The notes beneath the pieces were generated by a model. The model did no database searches. It was given only the letters and a program-made list of their open reading frames with translations, and was not told the origin of the DNA. Shown here piece by piece: positions 14,515 through 22,381 of a stretch of DNA of 23,855 nt. Every line of letters starts with the position of its first letter. Position 1 is the first letter of the stretch. Source of the DNA: an uncultured Rikenellaceae bacterium. Lineage in GTDB: Bacteria; Bacteroidota; Bacteroidia; Bacteroidales; Rikenellaceae. The position numbers and the translations under genes are program-made. The stretch covers positions 1 to 23,855 of the forward strand of contig CAJURV010000028.1 of the NCBI GenBank assembly GCA_910588925.1, in the 5' to 3' direction.

Positions 14515-14802
14515 ATGTCAAGCATCAGAAGAACAAAGAAAGAGATCGACGCTTTGGTTACAGAAATAGTATCGGACGCATACACGTGCCTTATAATCAA
14601 CAAGAAAGAAAAACAGGACGAGATCTTCGATATTATACAGAGCGCGGTCGATCTGCGTAACGATCTTTTCGAGAGGGTAAACAATCCTGCCGAAAAACAC
14701 AATCCCAAATTGGTGAAAAAGCATTACACCGCTTTGCGTGTGGAGATGTTCGACTCGGTAGACAAGCTCTTCGCTCGTCTGTCGGCGGCGCTCAAGGCGT
14801 AA
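14515..14802 (+). CDS. Small conserved helical protein, unknown function
   Basis: The 95-residue protein is highly charged and predicted almost entirely helical (RRTKKEIDALVTEIVSDAYT, then IINKKEKQDEIFDIIQSAVD and VEMFDSVDKLFARLSAALKA). It has no signal peptide or membrane segment. I do not recognise a named family; similar short proteins occur in Bacteroidota. It starts 61 bases after the ACT-domain gene on the same strand. A TACCTTTA sequence before it is one base off the TAnnTTTG box. A strong terminator follows the stop, so it may be the second gene of a unit with the ACT regulator. Confidence 0.75.
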   Translation: MSSIRRTKKEIDALVTEIVSDAYTCLIINKKEKQDEIFDIIQSAVDLRNDLFERVNNPAEKHNPKLVKKHYTALRVEMFDSVDKLFARLSAALKA

Positions 14803-14812
14803 CGGCATGTGT

Positions 14813-14861
14813 CGCATCCGATTGTCTGCTTTGTAGCTGGCGATCGGATGCGTATTTTATT
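14813..14861 (+). terminator. Terminator after the small helical protein gene
   Basis: CGCATCCGAT (14813-14822) pairs with ATCGGATGCG (14843-14852) in a perfect 10-bp stem. A small inner GCT-TTGT-AGC stem sits in the loop, and TATTTTATT follows. Confidence 0.8.
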
Positions 14862-14876
14862 CCCCGGTGTTTGTTT

Positions 14877-15446
14877 ATGGAACCGGTAAATTTGCTTGCA
14901 GTCAGGAACCGTAACGAGTTCCGGCATTGGCTTGCGTCCAACCATGACAAGGAGAAAGAGTGTTGGGCTACAGTACGGCGTGGACGGCCTGTGGACGACG
15001 ATACGTTTTGGTATATTGATGCGGTGGAAGAGGCCCTTTGTTTCGGCTGGATAGACAGTACTGTCAAAAAGCTCGATACGGGTGCGGTTATCCAGAGGTT
15101 CACACCAAGACGTAAATCGAGCGCATGGACCGAACTGAACAAAGAGCGTTGCCGGAGACTGGAACGGCTGGGTCTTATGACCGATGCAGGGAGAGCGGTT
15201 TTGCCGGATATGTCGCCTGCAGGGTTTGTCGTAGACGACGCCATACTTAATGCGCTTGAGGAAGACCCGCAGGTTCGGGATAACTTCAATGCGTTTCCGG
15301 CATTATACCGGCGGGTTCGTCTCGACGGTGTTCAGCGTAGCCGCATACGGCCCGAGATATTCCGTAACAGACTGCGAAAGCTGATAGAGAATAGCCGTAA
15401 AGGCGTTATGTACGGCGAGTGGAACGACAACGGGCGATTGTTGTAA
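14877..15446 (+). CDS. YdeI/OmpD-associated family protein
   Basis: The 189-residue protein matches the YdeI family (OmdA-type C-terminus). Landmarks are EFRHWLASNHDKEKECWATV near the start, FWYIDAVEEALCFGWIDSTVK at about 45-65, RFTPRRKSSAWTELNKERC, and a C-terminal helix-rich domain ending in YRNRLRKLIE-like sequence. Members were linked to protection against peptide antibiotics in Salmonella, but the molecular activity is unknown. The likely start is ATG 14877; a TTG at 14871 is possible but not needed. It begins 25 bases after the preceding terminator stem and is 30 bases before the GH109 gene, so these two may be co-transcribed. Confidence 0.85.
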   Translation: MEPVNLLAVRNRNEFRHWLASNHDKEKECWATVRRGRPVDDDTFWYIDAVEEALCFGWIDSTVKKLDTGAVIQRFTPRRKSSAWTELNKERCRRLERLGLMTDAGRAVLPDMSPAGFVVDDAILNALEEDPQVRDNFNAFPALYRRVRLDGVQRSRIRPEIFRNRLRKLIENSRKGVMYGEWNDNGRLL

Positions 15447-15476
15447 TGAGAATGAAATTTAATACTTTAACGAATA

Positions 15477-16877
15477 ATGAGAAACTTTAAGATTTTTGCA
15501 TTTGTAGCGGCGTCGCTTTTGTCTGCAGCGCTATGCGGTTGCGACGGAAAGACGGCCGATGCCGAGGTTGCGGTGATAGAGCTCCCTGTGCCTGAACGTC
15601 CTGCCGGTCAGGAAGATGTAATAGGCTTGGCGCTCCCTCCCATGAACACTGTGCGTGTCGGTTTTATCGGTTTGGGTATGCGCGGTCCGGGCGCGGTGGA
15701 GCGTTTTACCCATCTGGACGGAGTTAAAATAGTAGCTCTGTGCGATATACGTCCCGAGAGAGTGGCTTTTTCTTCGGATATAGTGACAAAGGCCGGTATG
15801 CCCGAGCCTGTCGGTTACAGCGGCGATTCCACCGTATGGAAACAGTTGTGCGATCGTGACGACATAGATCTGGTCTACATCTGCACCGACTGGGATACTC
15901 ACGTGCCTATGGCGGTATATGCTATGGAACACGGCAAGAACGTGGCTGTGGAGGTGCCCGCCACCACTTCGCTCGACGAGTGCTGGCTGATGGTGAATAC
16001 GGCGGAGAAGACCCGTAAACATTGCATGATGCTCGAAAACTGCTGCTACGACTTCTTCGAGATGGCTACGCTGAACATGGCGCAAAAAGGTCTTTTGGGC
16101 GATTTGGTACATGCCGAAGGCGCCTATATCCACGATTTGCGTTCGCTTAGCTTCGATGAGACTCCCGGCGGATATTACGACATGTGGCGTCTTAAACACA
16201 ACACCGTACATAACGGCAACCCCTATCCCACGCACGGTTTGGGTCCCGTGTCGCAGGCGCTCGACATCAACCGCGGCGACAAGTACGACTATCTCGTATC
16301 CATGTCTTCCGACCAGTACGGCATCGGTAAATACGCGGCTAAAGTGAAAGGCGAGGACTCTCCCGAAGCTAAGAAAGATTACGCCCTCGGAGACATGAAC
16401 GTCACCATGATACGTACCGATAACGGTAAAACCATCATGATACAGCACGATGTCACAAGCCCCCGTCCCTACGACCGTAAGCATGCTCTCTCGGGTACCA
16501 AAGGCTTCATACAGAAGTATCCCGTGGAGGGTATAGCCATAGAGCCCAACACTCACCGCTTCTTGGCTAAGGAGCAACACGACTCGGTTATGGCCCTTTA
16601 CACCCACCCCATAGTAATGGAGATAGGAGAGATGGCCAAAAAGGTAGGCGGCCATGGCGGCATGGACTTCATCATGGACTATCGCCTCATATATTGCTTG
16701 CGTAACGGTCTGCCGCTCGACATGAACGTTTACGATGCGGCTGCGTGGTCATGTATAGCTCCGCTCTCGGAGATATCGGTAGCCAACAACAGCGCTCCCG
16801 TACGCGTTCCCGACTTCACGCGCGGGGCATGGAACAAAGAGAAGGGTTTCAAACACGCTATGGCGGCGGCAGAATAA
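15477..16877 (+). CDS. GH109-type glycosidase lipoprotein (Gfo/Idh/MocA fold)
   Basis: This 466-residue protein resembles family GH109 alpha-N-acetylgalactosaminidases, which use tightly bound NAD+ in a redox-type mechanism and release GalNAc, for example from blood group A or mucin glycans. The N-terminus has a charged start, a hydrophobic stretch (6-19) and a lipobox LCGC with Cys22 as the lipidation site, so it is exported and membrane anchored. The Rossmann motif VGFIGLGMRGPG lies at 61-72, CTDWDTHVPMA at 136-146, MLENCCYDFFEMATLNMAQ at 185-203, and NPYPTHGLGPVSQAL further on; these blocks are typical of GH109. Many homologues were annotated by similarity only, so activity on another sugar is possible. 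A strong terminator follows. Confidence 0.87.
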   Translation: MRNFKIFAFVAASLLSAALCGCDGKTADAEVAVIELPVPERPAGQEDVIGLALPPMNTVRVGFIGLGMRGPGAVERFTHLDGVKIVALCDIRPERVAFSSDIVTKAGMPEPVGYSGDSTVWKQLCDRDDIDLVYICTDWDTHVPMAVYAMEHGKNVAVEVPATTSLDECWLMVNTAEKTRKHCMMLENCCYDFFEMATLNMAQKGLLGDLVHAEGAYIHDLRSLSFDETPGGYYDMWRLKHNTVHNGNPYPTHGLGPVSQALDINRGDKYDYLVSMSSDQYGIGKYAAKVKGEDSPEAKKDYALGDMNVTMIRTDNGKTIMIQHDVTSPRPYDRKHALSGTKGFIQKYPVEGIAIEPNTHRFLAKEQHDSVMALYTHPIVMEIGEMAKKVGGHGGMDFIMDYRLIYCLRNGLPLDMNVYDAAAWSCIAPLSEISVANNSAPVRVPDFTRGAWNKEKGFKHAMAAAE

Positions 16878-16899
16878 CTTTCCCGTCGTTTGATAACAG

Positions 16900-16929
16900 G
16901 GCGTCATCTTTAACGGTGACGCCTTTTTT
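16900..16929 (+). terminator. Terminator after the GH109 gene
   Basis: GGCGTCA (16900-16906) pairs with TGACGCC (16917-16923) around a 10-base loop and is followed by six T. Confidence 0.88.
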
Positions 16930-17012
16930 ATTGTTTGAATTTTCTATCCGTGTAGGCGACGTGTGGTGCGATTTTTGTCATGTCGTACGTGGCCGGAAGC
17001 GATATATTTTAT

Positions 17013-17020
17013 TATTTTTG
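17013..17020 (+). promoter_or_regulatory. Possible -7 box very close to the phosphohydrolase start
   Basis: TATTTTTG matches TAnnTTTG but ends only 5 bases before the ATG at 17026, so the message would be nearly leaderless. The region is AT-rich, so chance is possible. No TTTG is present at normal spacing. Confidence 0.25.
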
Positions 17021-17025
17021 TGAAT

Positions 17026-17769
17026 ATGGAAAATAGAGGCAGATATAAAACGATAGTCATATCAGACATTCATATCGGGTCGCGTTGGTCGCACACGCAG
17101 GCGGCTATAGATTTTTTGAGCAGTAACGACTGCGACATGCTCGTGCTCGGTGGCGATATCATAGACGGGTGGCATTTAGGGCGCAATCGTCGTCGCTGGA
17201 GACACGACTATAACCGTTTTCTGCAGTTGTTGTTGCATACCATAGAGACTACCAAAGTGATATACATACGCGGTAACCACGATGATTTTCTCGACAATGT
17301 CACTCCATTCAACTACGGCAATCTCTCCATTGTCGACAACTACATATACGAGAGCGGAGACAAACGCATATACATATTTCATGGCGACATGTTCGACAAC
17401 GTGACTACCCGTTTCAGATGGCTGTCGAAGTTCGGCGACAAGCTCTACTCCATGTTATTGCAGATCAACCGTCTCTACAACGACTATCGCCGCCGTCACG
17501 GCAAGAACTATTTCTCCATATCCAAAGTGATGAAACAGAAGGTCAAAAATATCGTGTCGCGTGCCAGCAATTTCGATAACAATATAGCTGGCATCGCCCA
17601 TCGTCACGGATGCAATGCCGTGATATGCGGACACATACACCAGCCCGACATGCGATACATAAAGGATGTGCTATACATGAACTCAGGCGACTGGATAGAG
17701 TCGCTCTCGGCCTTGGTAGAGGATGAAAACGGTAACTGGGAGGTATTGAAGTTCGGTACGGCAGAGTAG
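17026..17769 (+). CDS. UDP-2,3-diacylglucosamine diphosphatase-like metallophosphoesterase
   Basis: This is a predicted calcineurin-type phosphohydrolase that cleaves UDP-2,3-diacylglucosamine to lipid X in lipid A synthesis (LpxH-type step), acting at the inner face of the cytoplasmic membrane. The 247-residue protein carries the full metal-binding set: DIH at 14-16, GDIID at 43-47, GNHD at 83-86, HGD at 119-121 and GHIHQP at 202-207. A basic helical insertion (about 125-180, rich in Arg, Lys and Tyr) fits the membrane-contacting cap. ATG 17026 is chosen because MENRGRYKTIVISDIH puts the first metal motif at the normal distance; the longer frame from 16963 crosses non-coding sequence. Other members of the superfamily act on different phosphoesters, so the exact substrate is inferred. 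Confidence 0.85.
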   Translation: MENRGRYKTIVISDIHIGSRWSHTQAAIDFLSSNDCDMLVLGGDIIDGWHLGRNRRRWRHDYNRFLQLLLHTIETTKVIYIRGNHDDFLDNVTPFNYGNLSIVDNYIYESGDKRIYIFHGDMFDNVTTRFRWLSKFGDKLYSMLLQINRLYNDYRRRHGKNYFSISKVMKQKVKNIVSRASNFDNNIAGIAHRHGCNAVICGHIHQPDMRYIKDVLYMNSGDWIESLSALVEDENGNWEVLKFGTAE

Positions 17770-17806
17770 TGGATGGCTTTTTCCTGTATTTCAATAAGTT
17801 ATATAT

Positions 17807-17844
17807 AAAAATGCAGTGACATGCCCACTGTTACGGCATTTTTT
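17807..17844 (+). terminator. Terminator-like hairpin after the phosphohydrolase gene
   Basis: AAAATGC (17807-17813 and on) pairs with GCATTTT (17836-17842), with an inner AGTG/CACT pairing and an unpaired segment on one side. The 3' arm runs into a T-stretch. The start of the SulP -7 box follows directly. Confidence 0.45.
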
Positions 17845-17845
17845 A

Positions 17846-17853
17846 TACCTTTG
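17846..17853 (+). promoter_or_regulatory. Predicted SulP gene -7 box
   Basis: TACCTTTG is an exact TAnnTTTG match about 60 bases before the SulP start codon, just after the preceding hairpin. No TTTG is seen at the normal upstream spacing. Confidence 0.45.
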
Positions 17854-17912
17854 CGCGAAAATCAACTCCCGACAGGTGTCGGGTATATTTTTTCGTATAA
17901 TAAATCGGGAAA

Positions 17913-19544
17913 ATGGAATCGGTATTCAAACCCAAACTCTTCACACTTCTTCGTAGCGGCATATCCAAGGAACAGGTAGGTCGCGACATCATGGCCGGTA
18001 TAGTGGTAGGCATAGTGGCCCTGCCTTTGGCCATAGCATTCGGCGTCGCATCGGGCGTATCGCCTGAAAAGGGGCTTATAACCGCGATAGTGGCGGGCTT
18101 CATCGTATCGTTGTTGGGCGGTAGCCGGGTACAGATAGGCGGCCCTACAGGCGCTTTCATCATCATAGTTTACGGCATAGTCAAGAATAACGGCTTCGAG
18201 GGGTTGCTCATATCCACCGTTTTGGCCGGTATATTCTTAGTGGCGTTCGGGCTTCTCAGGCTCGGTTCGTTGCTCAAATACATACCTCAACCGTTGATAA
18301 TAGGTTTTACCTCGGCTATTGCGCTGACTATCTTCACCACACAGATAAAGGATGCGTTGGGGCTCACTATTACCGATATGCCCGACTCTTTCATAGGGAA
18401 ATGGGGAGCATATTTTTCCGGACTCGATACCTTTAATCCGTGGGCGTTCGGGATAATGATCGCAACGGTGCTCATAGGCGTATATACGCCCAAGCTGATA
18501 AAGCGCGTCCCCGGGTCGTTCATAGCCATAGTGCTCATGACGGCCGTGGTGGCCATATTCGATTTGCCGGTGGTCACCATAGAGACGCTTTACGGCGATA
18601 TACCCAACACCATATCCGTGTCGGCGCTCAAATTCGACCTCTCGAATATAGGCGACTACATACAGCCTGCTATAACCATAGCCTTGCTCGGCGCCATAGA
18701 GAGTCTGCTCTCCGCCGTGGTGGCCGACGGTATGATAAGCGGACACCATCGCTCCAATACCGAGTTGATAGCGCAGGGCATAGCCAACATAGCTACGCCT
18801 TTCTTCGGCGGTATACCGGCCACCGGAGCCATTGCGCGTACAGCAACCAACATAAAGAACGGCGGTCGTACACCCATAGCCGGTATCGTTCATGCAGCGG
18901 TGTTGTTGCTCATCGTTCTGTTCTTCGGGCGGTTCGCCAAATTGATACCGATGAGCGTGTTGGCCGGCATACTTATAGTGGTGGCATATAATATGAGCGA
19001 GTGGCGTCTGTTCCGCTCGGTGGTGACGCGTTCGGGTACCTTCGACCGTATCATATTGCTGGTTACGTTCTTCCTCACCGTATTGGTCGATCTTACCGTC
19101 GCCATAGAGGTGGGTATAGTGTTGGCGGCGCTCATGTTCATGAAGCGTATGTCCGACTTGGGAACCAATCTCGAAGAGAGCCGCGATATGGACTATATCA
19201 ACAATTACAGCGATCTGCCCGACGAGATAGGTGTGTATGAGATATCGGGTCCGTTCTTCTTCGGTTCGGCCAAACACTATTGCAATGTGATGCGTGAACT
19301 CGGCCTTAAGTACAAGGTGATGATTTTGCGTATGAGAAACGTGCCTTTCATAGACGCTACCGCCGTTGTCAATCTGGCTGCCATGGTGGCCGACCTCGAG
19401 AAAGGCGGTACCAAAGTGGTTTTGTCCGGTGTGCGTCAGGAGGTGCGCACAGTACTCGAACGCAGCGATAACGATATGATACATACCGTGTCTATATCCG
19501 ATAATTTCACCGAGGCTGTGGAGATCGCCAAAATGGCCATATAA
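17913..19544 (+). CDS. SulP-family inorganic anion transporter with STAS domain
   Basis: This is an inner-membrane anion transporter of the SulP/SLC26 family, 543 residues. A short cytoplasmic start (SVFKPKLFTLLRSGISKEQV) leads to the transport domain with about 12-14 membrane segments. The first holds DIMAGIVVGIVALPLAIAFG, the typical SulP signature, followed by GGSRVQIGGPTGAFIIIVYG. Around 440-540 a STAS domain follows (GVYEISGPFFFGSAKHYC ... RNVPFIDATAVVNLAAMV), complete with the loop that in anti-sigma antagonists is phosphorylated. Substrate may be sulfate, bicarbonate or another oxyanion; no sulfate assimilation or carbonic anhydrase gene is adjacent to decide. It is monocistronic, with its own promoter-like box and terminator. 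Confidence 0.94.
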   Translation: MESVFKPKLFTLLRSGISKEQVGRDIMAGIVVGIVALPLAIAFGVASGVSPEKGLITAIVAGFIVSLLGGSRVQIGGPTGAFIIIVYGIVKNNGFEGLLISTVLAGIFLVAFGLLRLGSLLKYIPQPLIIGFTSAIALTIFTTQIKDALGLTITDMPDSFIGKWGAYFSGLDTFNPWAFGIMIATVLIGVYTPKLIKRVPGSFIAIVLMTAVVAIFDLPVVTIETLYGDIPNTISVSALKFDLSNIGDYIQPAITIALLGAIESLLSAVVADGMISGHHRSNTELIAQGIANIATPFFGGIPATGAIARTATNIKNGGRTPIAGIVHAAVLLLIVLFFGRFAKLIPMSVLAGILIVVAYNMSEWRLFRSVVTRSGTFDRIILLVTFFLTVLVDLTVAIEVGIVLAALMFMKRMSDLGTNLEESRDMDYINNYSDLPDEIGVYEISGPFFFGSAKHYCNVMRELGLKYKVMILRMRNVPFIDATAVVNLAAMVADLEKGGTKVVLSGVRQEVRTVLERSDNDMIHTVSISDNFTEAVEIAKMAI

Positions 19545-19589
19545 CCTTAGCTGTTTTCTTATATTGTTTATTTTGTTACAATAATATTC

Positions 19590-19612
19590 GGGGGGCATGG
19601 CCCCCTTTTTTT
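19590..19612 (+). terminator. Terminator after the SulP gene
   Basis: A G-run (GGGGG, 19591-19595) pairs with CCCCC (19601-19605) around CATGG, followed by seven T. The same GGGGG...CCCC-TTTT style occurs after the chromate transporter pair. Confidence 0.85.
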
Positions 19613-19871
19613 ATCTTGCAATACCTGACCGAACGTCGAAAGTGGCAGAAACCGTGGGTTTAGTATATAAGAAAGGAGGCCTACTTTAAAACGATGAATA
19701 CTATATACTGTCCGGAAAAATCCTAAAAGCGTCAAAAAAGAGGCTTGTTTTTATCTTCTCTACGCATCACCAAAGTAGTATGCTTGCGGTGTACCGCCCC
19801 TACGGGAAGCCCGAAGGATACGATTATGCACCTTTAACGAATAACACTTATAGGTCTGGTGGTGTTCACAG

Positions 19872-19921
19872 GCGGGCCTCCGTCGGTGGGAGAGTTCTGC
19901 CTACTGCGAGATGCGGCCCGC
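19872..19921 (+). repeat. GC-rich hairpin repeat, copy 3
   Basis: Perfect 7-base arms GCGGGCC (19872-19878) and GGCCCGC (19915-19921) enclose a core with TCCGTCGGTGGGAGAG, TTCTGCCTAC and an inner CTGC/GCGG pairing. It is the plus-strand counterpart of the copies at 38-69 and 369-415. Confidence 0.7.
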
Positions 19922-20010
19922 CAATCCTCATTATTTGGGTTGAAAAGAGGAATGTGTCTAACGGTCATTACGCCTTACATAGGACAGCGATTATAAAAAT
20001 AGTAAAGCGG

Positions 20011-20071
20011 TTCTCCGGTGCTGGAATTTCATTTCTGCCCAATGTGAGATGTGGACTGGGCTAGCGGAGAA
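20011..20071 (+). repeat. Hairpin repeat, copy 4 (diverged, different arms)
   Basis: The core TTCTGCCCAATGTGAGATG aligns with TTCTGCCTACTGCGAGATG of copy 3. The closing arms are different, TTCTCCG (20011-20017) and CGGAGAA (20065-20071), yet they pair perfectly over 7 bases. Confidence 0.55.
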
Positions 20072-20134
20072 TATTCTATTTATATTTGGGAAAGCCCCTT
20101 ATCGGAGAATAAATCTATGACAGAAACAACCCAC

Positions 20135-21718
20135 TCAAAGGTTTTTTGATGCGTTAGTATCGTTAAGCAAATATATGCTGTAGTCGCCTATCTTATCCAC
20201 GAACGATTTCTCTAACAGTTCGCCGAGCTCCTCCTCGCGTCTCAGCTCGCGTCCTCTTACGAAGAGTAATGTAGGGGTGCCGGATTCTTCTAGCTTTACG
20301 AGATCGTCGAATTCATCTATGGTGGTCAGCTCTTTGCCTATAAACACATCCATGTTGTCGCCTCGGAACTTGTAGTATGCGTAGTGCGTCACATCGCGGC
20401 TTTCTGCCGTTTCTACACCTTTGGCGGCCAACTGGCTTACCCCTATGTAAGGGTTGAAGCAGGGTAGTGTGAACGAAGAGCAGAATATGCAGAGTAACAT
20501 GCCGGCGGCCGTGGATGCTATCGCCGCACGCACGTGACCTTTAACAGCCATGACGATACCGCCTGCCGCCATGAGCGATAGTACGGCTCCGCCGATGTAT
20601 ATCAGATGTATATTCCCGGGTATCACAGGCAAAAGATCGCGGCAGAAGAATAGCGCGGGAAATACGCATGAGAACACCGCGGAGGGGATGATTACAGACG
20701 TTTTGATCCAGCCGTCGATTCTGCATCTGTCTACGGCCAAGAAAGCCGCATAGATGAAGAATGGATATATGGGCAACAGGTATATGTCTATCTTGGAGCT
20801 AACCAACGACATTATGACGAAAGTAGTCACCACGGTCGTCATAAAGAAACGTAGTAACGGATCGCGGCGCATGTCACAGGAAGACGCTATCTTTACGAAC
20901 ATTACGGCCACGAACAACGACCACGGAGCGGCCGAATACCAAATAGTTTTCAGATAGTACCACACAGGCTCTTTGTGGTGGAACGAGTTGACGCCGCGAC
21001 CTACCGTCTGTTTGAAGAGCAGGTTGTCGAGATAGGAGCTTCCGCCCTCCATGTAGACGGCTGCGAACCATGCCGCTGCGAGAGCTGCTATTATGCCCCA
21101 TGTGCGCCACCCGAGGTAACGTCCTGTAGTTCCTGTCTTACGTTCTAAAACCAAGAATGCGACGATAACGGTCACAGGCATCAATATCCCTACGGCACCC
21201 TTGCTGAATACGGCGAGAAATATCCACACGGGCAATAGAAAACGGTCGGCTTTCGACTCCTTTTTGGTGTAGATCTTCCAGAAAGAGTATAGTGCAAGCA
21301 CTATGAACATCGTCATCAGCATATCCATACGGAGCACCACAGTCCCTCCGGCGAACATAACGCATGTAAGCAACGCCAGCATTGGAGGGGCGATGCGCGT
21401 GGCTGCGGCTCCGCGACCGAAACACCATAAATTCATAATATACATTATGACTATGGCCGGTACGATAGTCAGCAACCCGATTAACGCCATGCAGTGCGTG
21501 CCTGTCAGCGACCGGAACGCCATCATGAACCAAAAGTATAGCGGCGGCTTGTCGGCGTATGCCGCTCCGTGGTTATGAAAGGCGAACAGGGAGCCGTCGC
21601 GCAACGCCTCGTCCGCTATGCTCAGGTACCTGAGTTCGTTGTCTACTGTGTAGTCCCTCAACAGGAATACAGGCAGGAGCATGAGTATCGGTAATATATA
21701 GAGATACCAGTTTTTCAT
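20135..21718 (-). CDS. ArnT-like glycosyltransferase family 39 membrane protein
   Basis: This is a predicted lipid-linked-sugar transferase of the GT39/PMT superfamily, 527 residues, with about 11-13 membrane segments. It moves a sugar from a polyprenyl-phosphate carrier to an acceptor on the periplasmic side. The catalytic acidic motif VDNELRY (D26, E28) sits in the first outer loop, and HGAAYADKPPLYFWF at 50-64 is the second hallmark of ArnT-like enzymes. A C-terminal soluble portion of about 110 residues follows the last membrane segment. It is last in an operon after a GT2 polyprenyl-phosphate sugar synthase and a LAB_N protein, with a 38-base gap. In Enterobacteria, ArnT attaches aminoarabinose to lipid A; here the sugar and acceptor are unknown. 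Confidence 0.9.
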   Translation of the reverse strand: MKNWYLYILPILMLLPVFLLRDYTVDNELRYLSIADEALRDGSLFAFHNHGAAYADKPPLYFWFMMAFRSLTGTHCMALIGLLTIVPAIVIMYIMNLWCFGRGAAATRIAPPMLALLTCVMFAGGTVVLRMDMLMTMFIVLALYSFWKIYTKKESKADRFLLPVWIFLAVFSKGAVGILMPVTVIVAFLVLERKTGTTGRYLGWRTWGIIAALAAAWFAAVYMEGGSSYLDNLLFKQTVGRGVNSFHHKEPVWYYLKTIWYSAAPWSLFVAVMFVKIASSCDMRRDPLLRFFMTTVVTTFVIMSLVSSKIDIYLLPIYPFFIYAAFLAVDRCRIDGWIKTSVIIPSAVFSCVFPALFFCRDLLPVIPGNIHLIYIGGAVLSLMAAGGIVMAVKGHVRAAIASTAAGMLLCIFCSSFTLPCFNPYIGVSQLAAKGVETAESRDVTHYAYYKFRGDNMDVFIGKELTTIDEFDDLVKLEESGTPTLLFVRGRELRREEELGELLEKSFVDKIGDYSIYLLNDTNASKNL

Positions 21719-21756
21719 CGTGAGGATGTGTTTTTAACCGATTTGAACAAAAGGGA

Positions 21757-22380
21757 TTATTTACTCTCTTTCTGCAGAATCAACAGGTTACGCGTATATA
21801 CGAATGCACCGGTACATTGCCCCAGTATCAATACCGGGTCTTGTCTGTAGATGGCGTACGATATGATTATGAGCGATCCGGTGAGGCTTATGATCCAGAA
21901 TCCGCGTGGCAATATGGATTCGCCCCGTTTTGCCGAATATAGCCATTGATATACGAACCTTAGCGTGAATATTATCTGTCCGGCCGATCCGTAGACGAGC
22001 AACCATAAGGGTATGTCGCTGTTATGGAACAGGCGGGTGCTGTGATAGCTCCAGTCGCTTGCCATATAGCCGATGGCGCATACGGGCGTAATGAGCAATA
22101 TGGCGCGCAGTATTACGTTTACGTTTTTCCACACGCCTTTAATGCCGAGGTTCCATATATAGACGTAGTAGGATATTATCTGACCGAGTATTATGGCGAA
22201 ATCGTCGCGTATCCAACCGTATATGAACAGCATGTAGGAGCCGGCGATACTCAATATCCAGAATATGGACGGCGACACCACCTTTTTCGCCCGTTCCGAC
22301 AGAATCCATTGCAGGATCATGCGTCCGGAGAAAAGTATCTGGGCTACAATGCCTATAGTGAAGACAATGGGACTGAACAT
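21757..22380 (-). CDS. Duplicated LAB_N (lipid A synthase N-terminal domain) membrane protein
   Basis: The 207-residue integral membrane protein consists of two tandem copies of the LAB_N domain, without the LpxB glycosyltransferase part. Copy 1 has GRMILQWILSERAKK at 19-33, FWILSIAGS at 40-48 and ILGQ at 64-67. Copy 2 has LRFVYQWLYSAKRGE at 140-154, FWIISLTGS at 161-169 and ILGQ at 185-188. Each copy has about three membrane segments, with a linker at about 85-125. Its size and topology resemble small multidrug-type transporters such as ArnE/ArnF, so it may flip the lipid-linked sugar made by the GT2 upstream; this is inference. The start lies 1 base after the GT2 stop, so translation is coupled. 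Confidence 0.9.
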   Translation of the reverse strand: MFSPIVFTIGIVAQILFSGRMILQWILSERAKKVVSPSIFWILSIAGSYMLFIYGWIRDDFAIILGQIISYYVYIWNLGIKGVWKNVNVILRAILLITPVCAIGYMASDWSYHSTRLFHNSDIPLWLLVYGSAGQIIFTLRFVYQWLYSAKRGESILPRGFWIISLTGSLIIISYAIYRQDPVLILGQCTGAFVYTRNLLILQKESK

Positions 22381-22381
22381 A

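Larger units (their letters stand above)
19545..20134. other. Gene-free stretch with hairpin repeats
   Basis: This contains the SulP terminator and two copies of the dispersed hairpin repeat (19872-19921, 20011-20071). A 9-base word, CGGAGAATA, occurs at 20065-20073 and 20103-20111. An open frame at 19780-20064 runs through both repeats and has no protein-like composition. No terminator for the minus-strand glycolipid operon is obvious. Confidence 0.6.

Noticed and set aside
15531..16655. Long minus-strand frame of 374 codons opposite the GH109 gene
   Set aside because: Antisense shadow of a well-supported gene; no family resemblance.
18237..19598. Long minus-strand frame of 453 codons opposite the SulP gene
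   Set aside because: It is the antisense shadow of a clear SulP transporter; the translation is rich in His, Tyr and Arg with no domain.
19780..20064. Open frame of 94 codons on the plus strand
   Set aside because: It runs through both hairpin repeats, and its two similar peptide segments (LPTARCG and LPNVRCG) are just the repeat copies translated. Composition is not protein-like.
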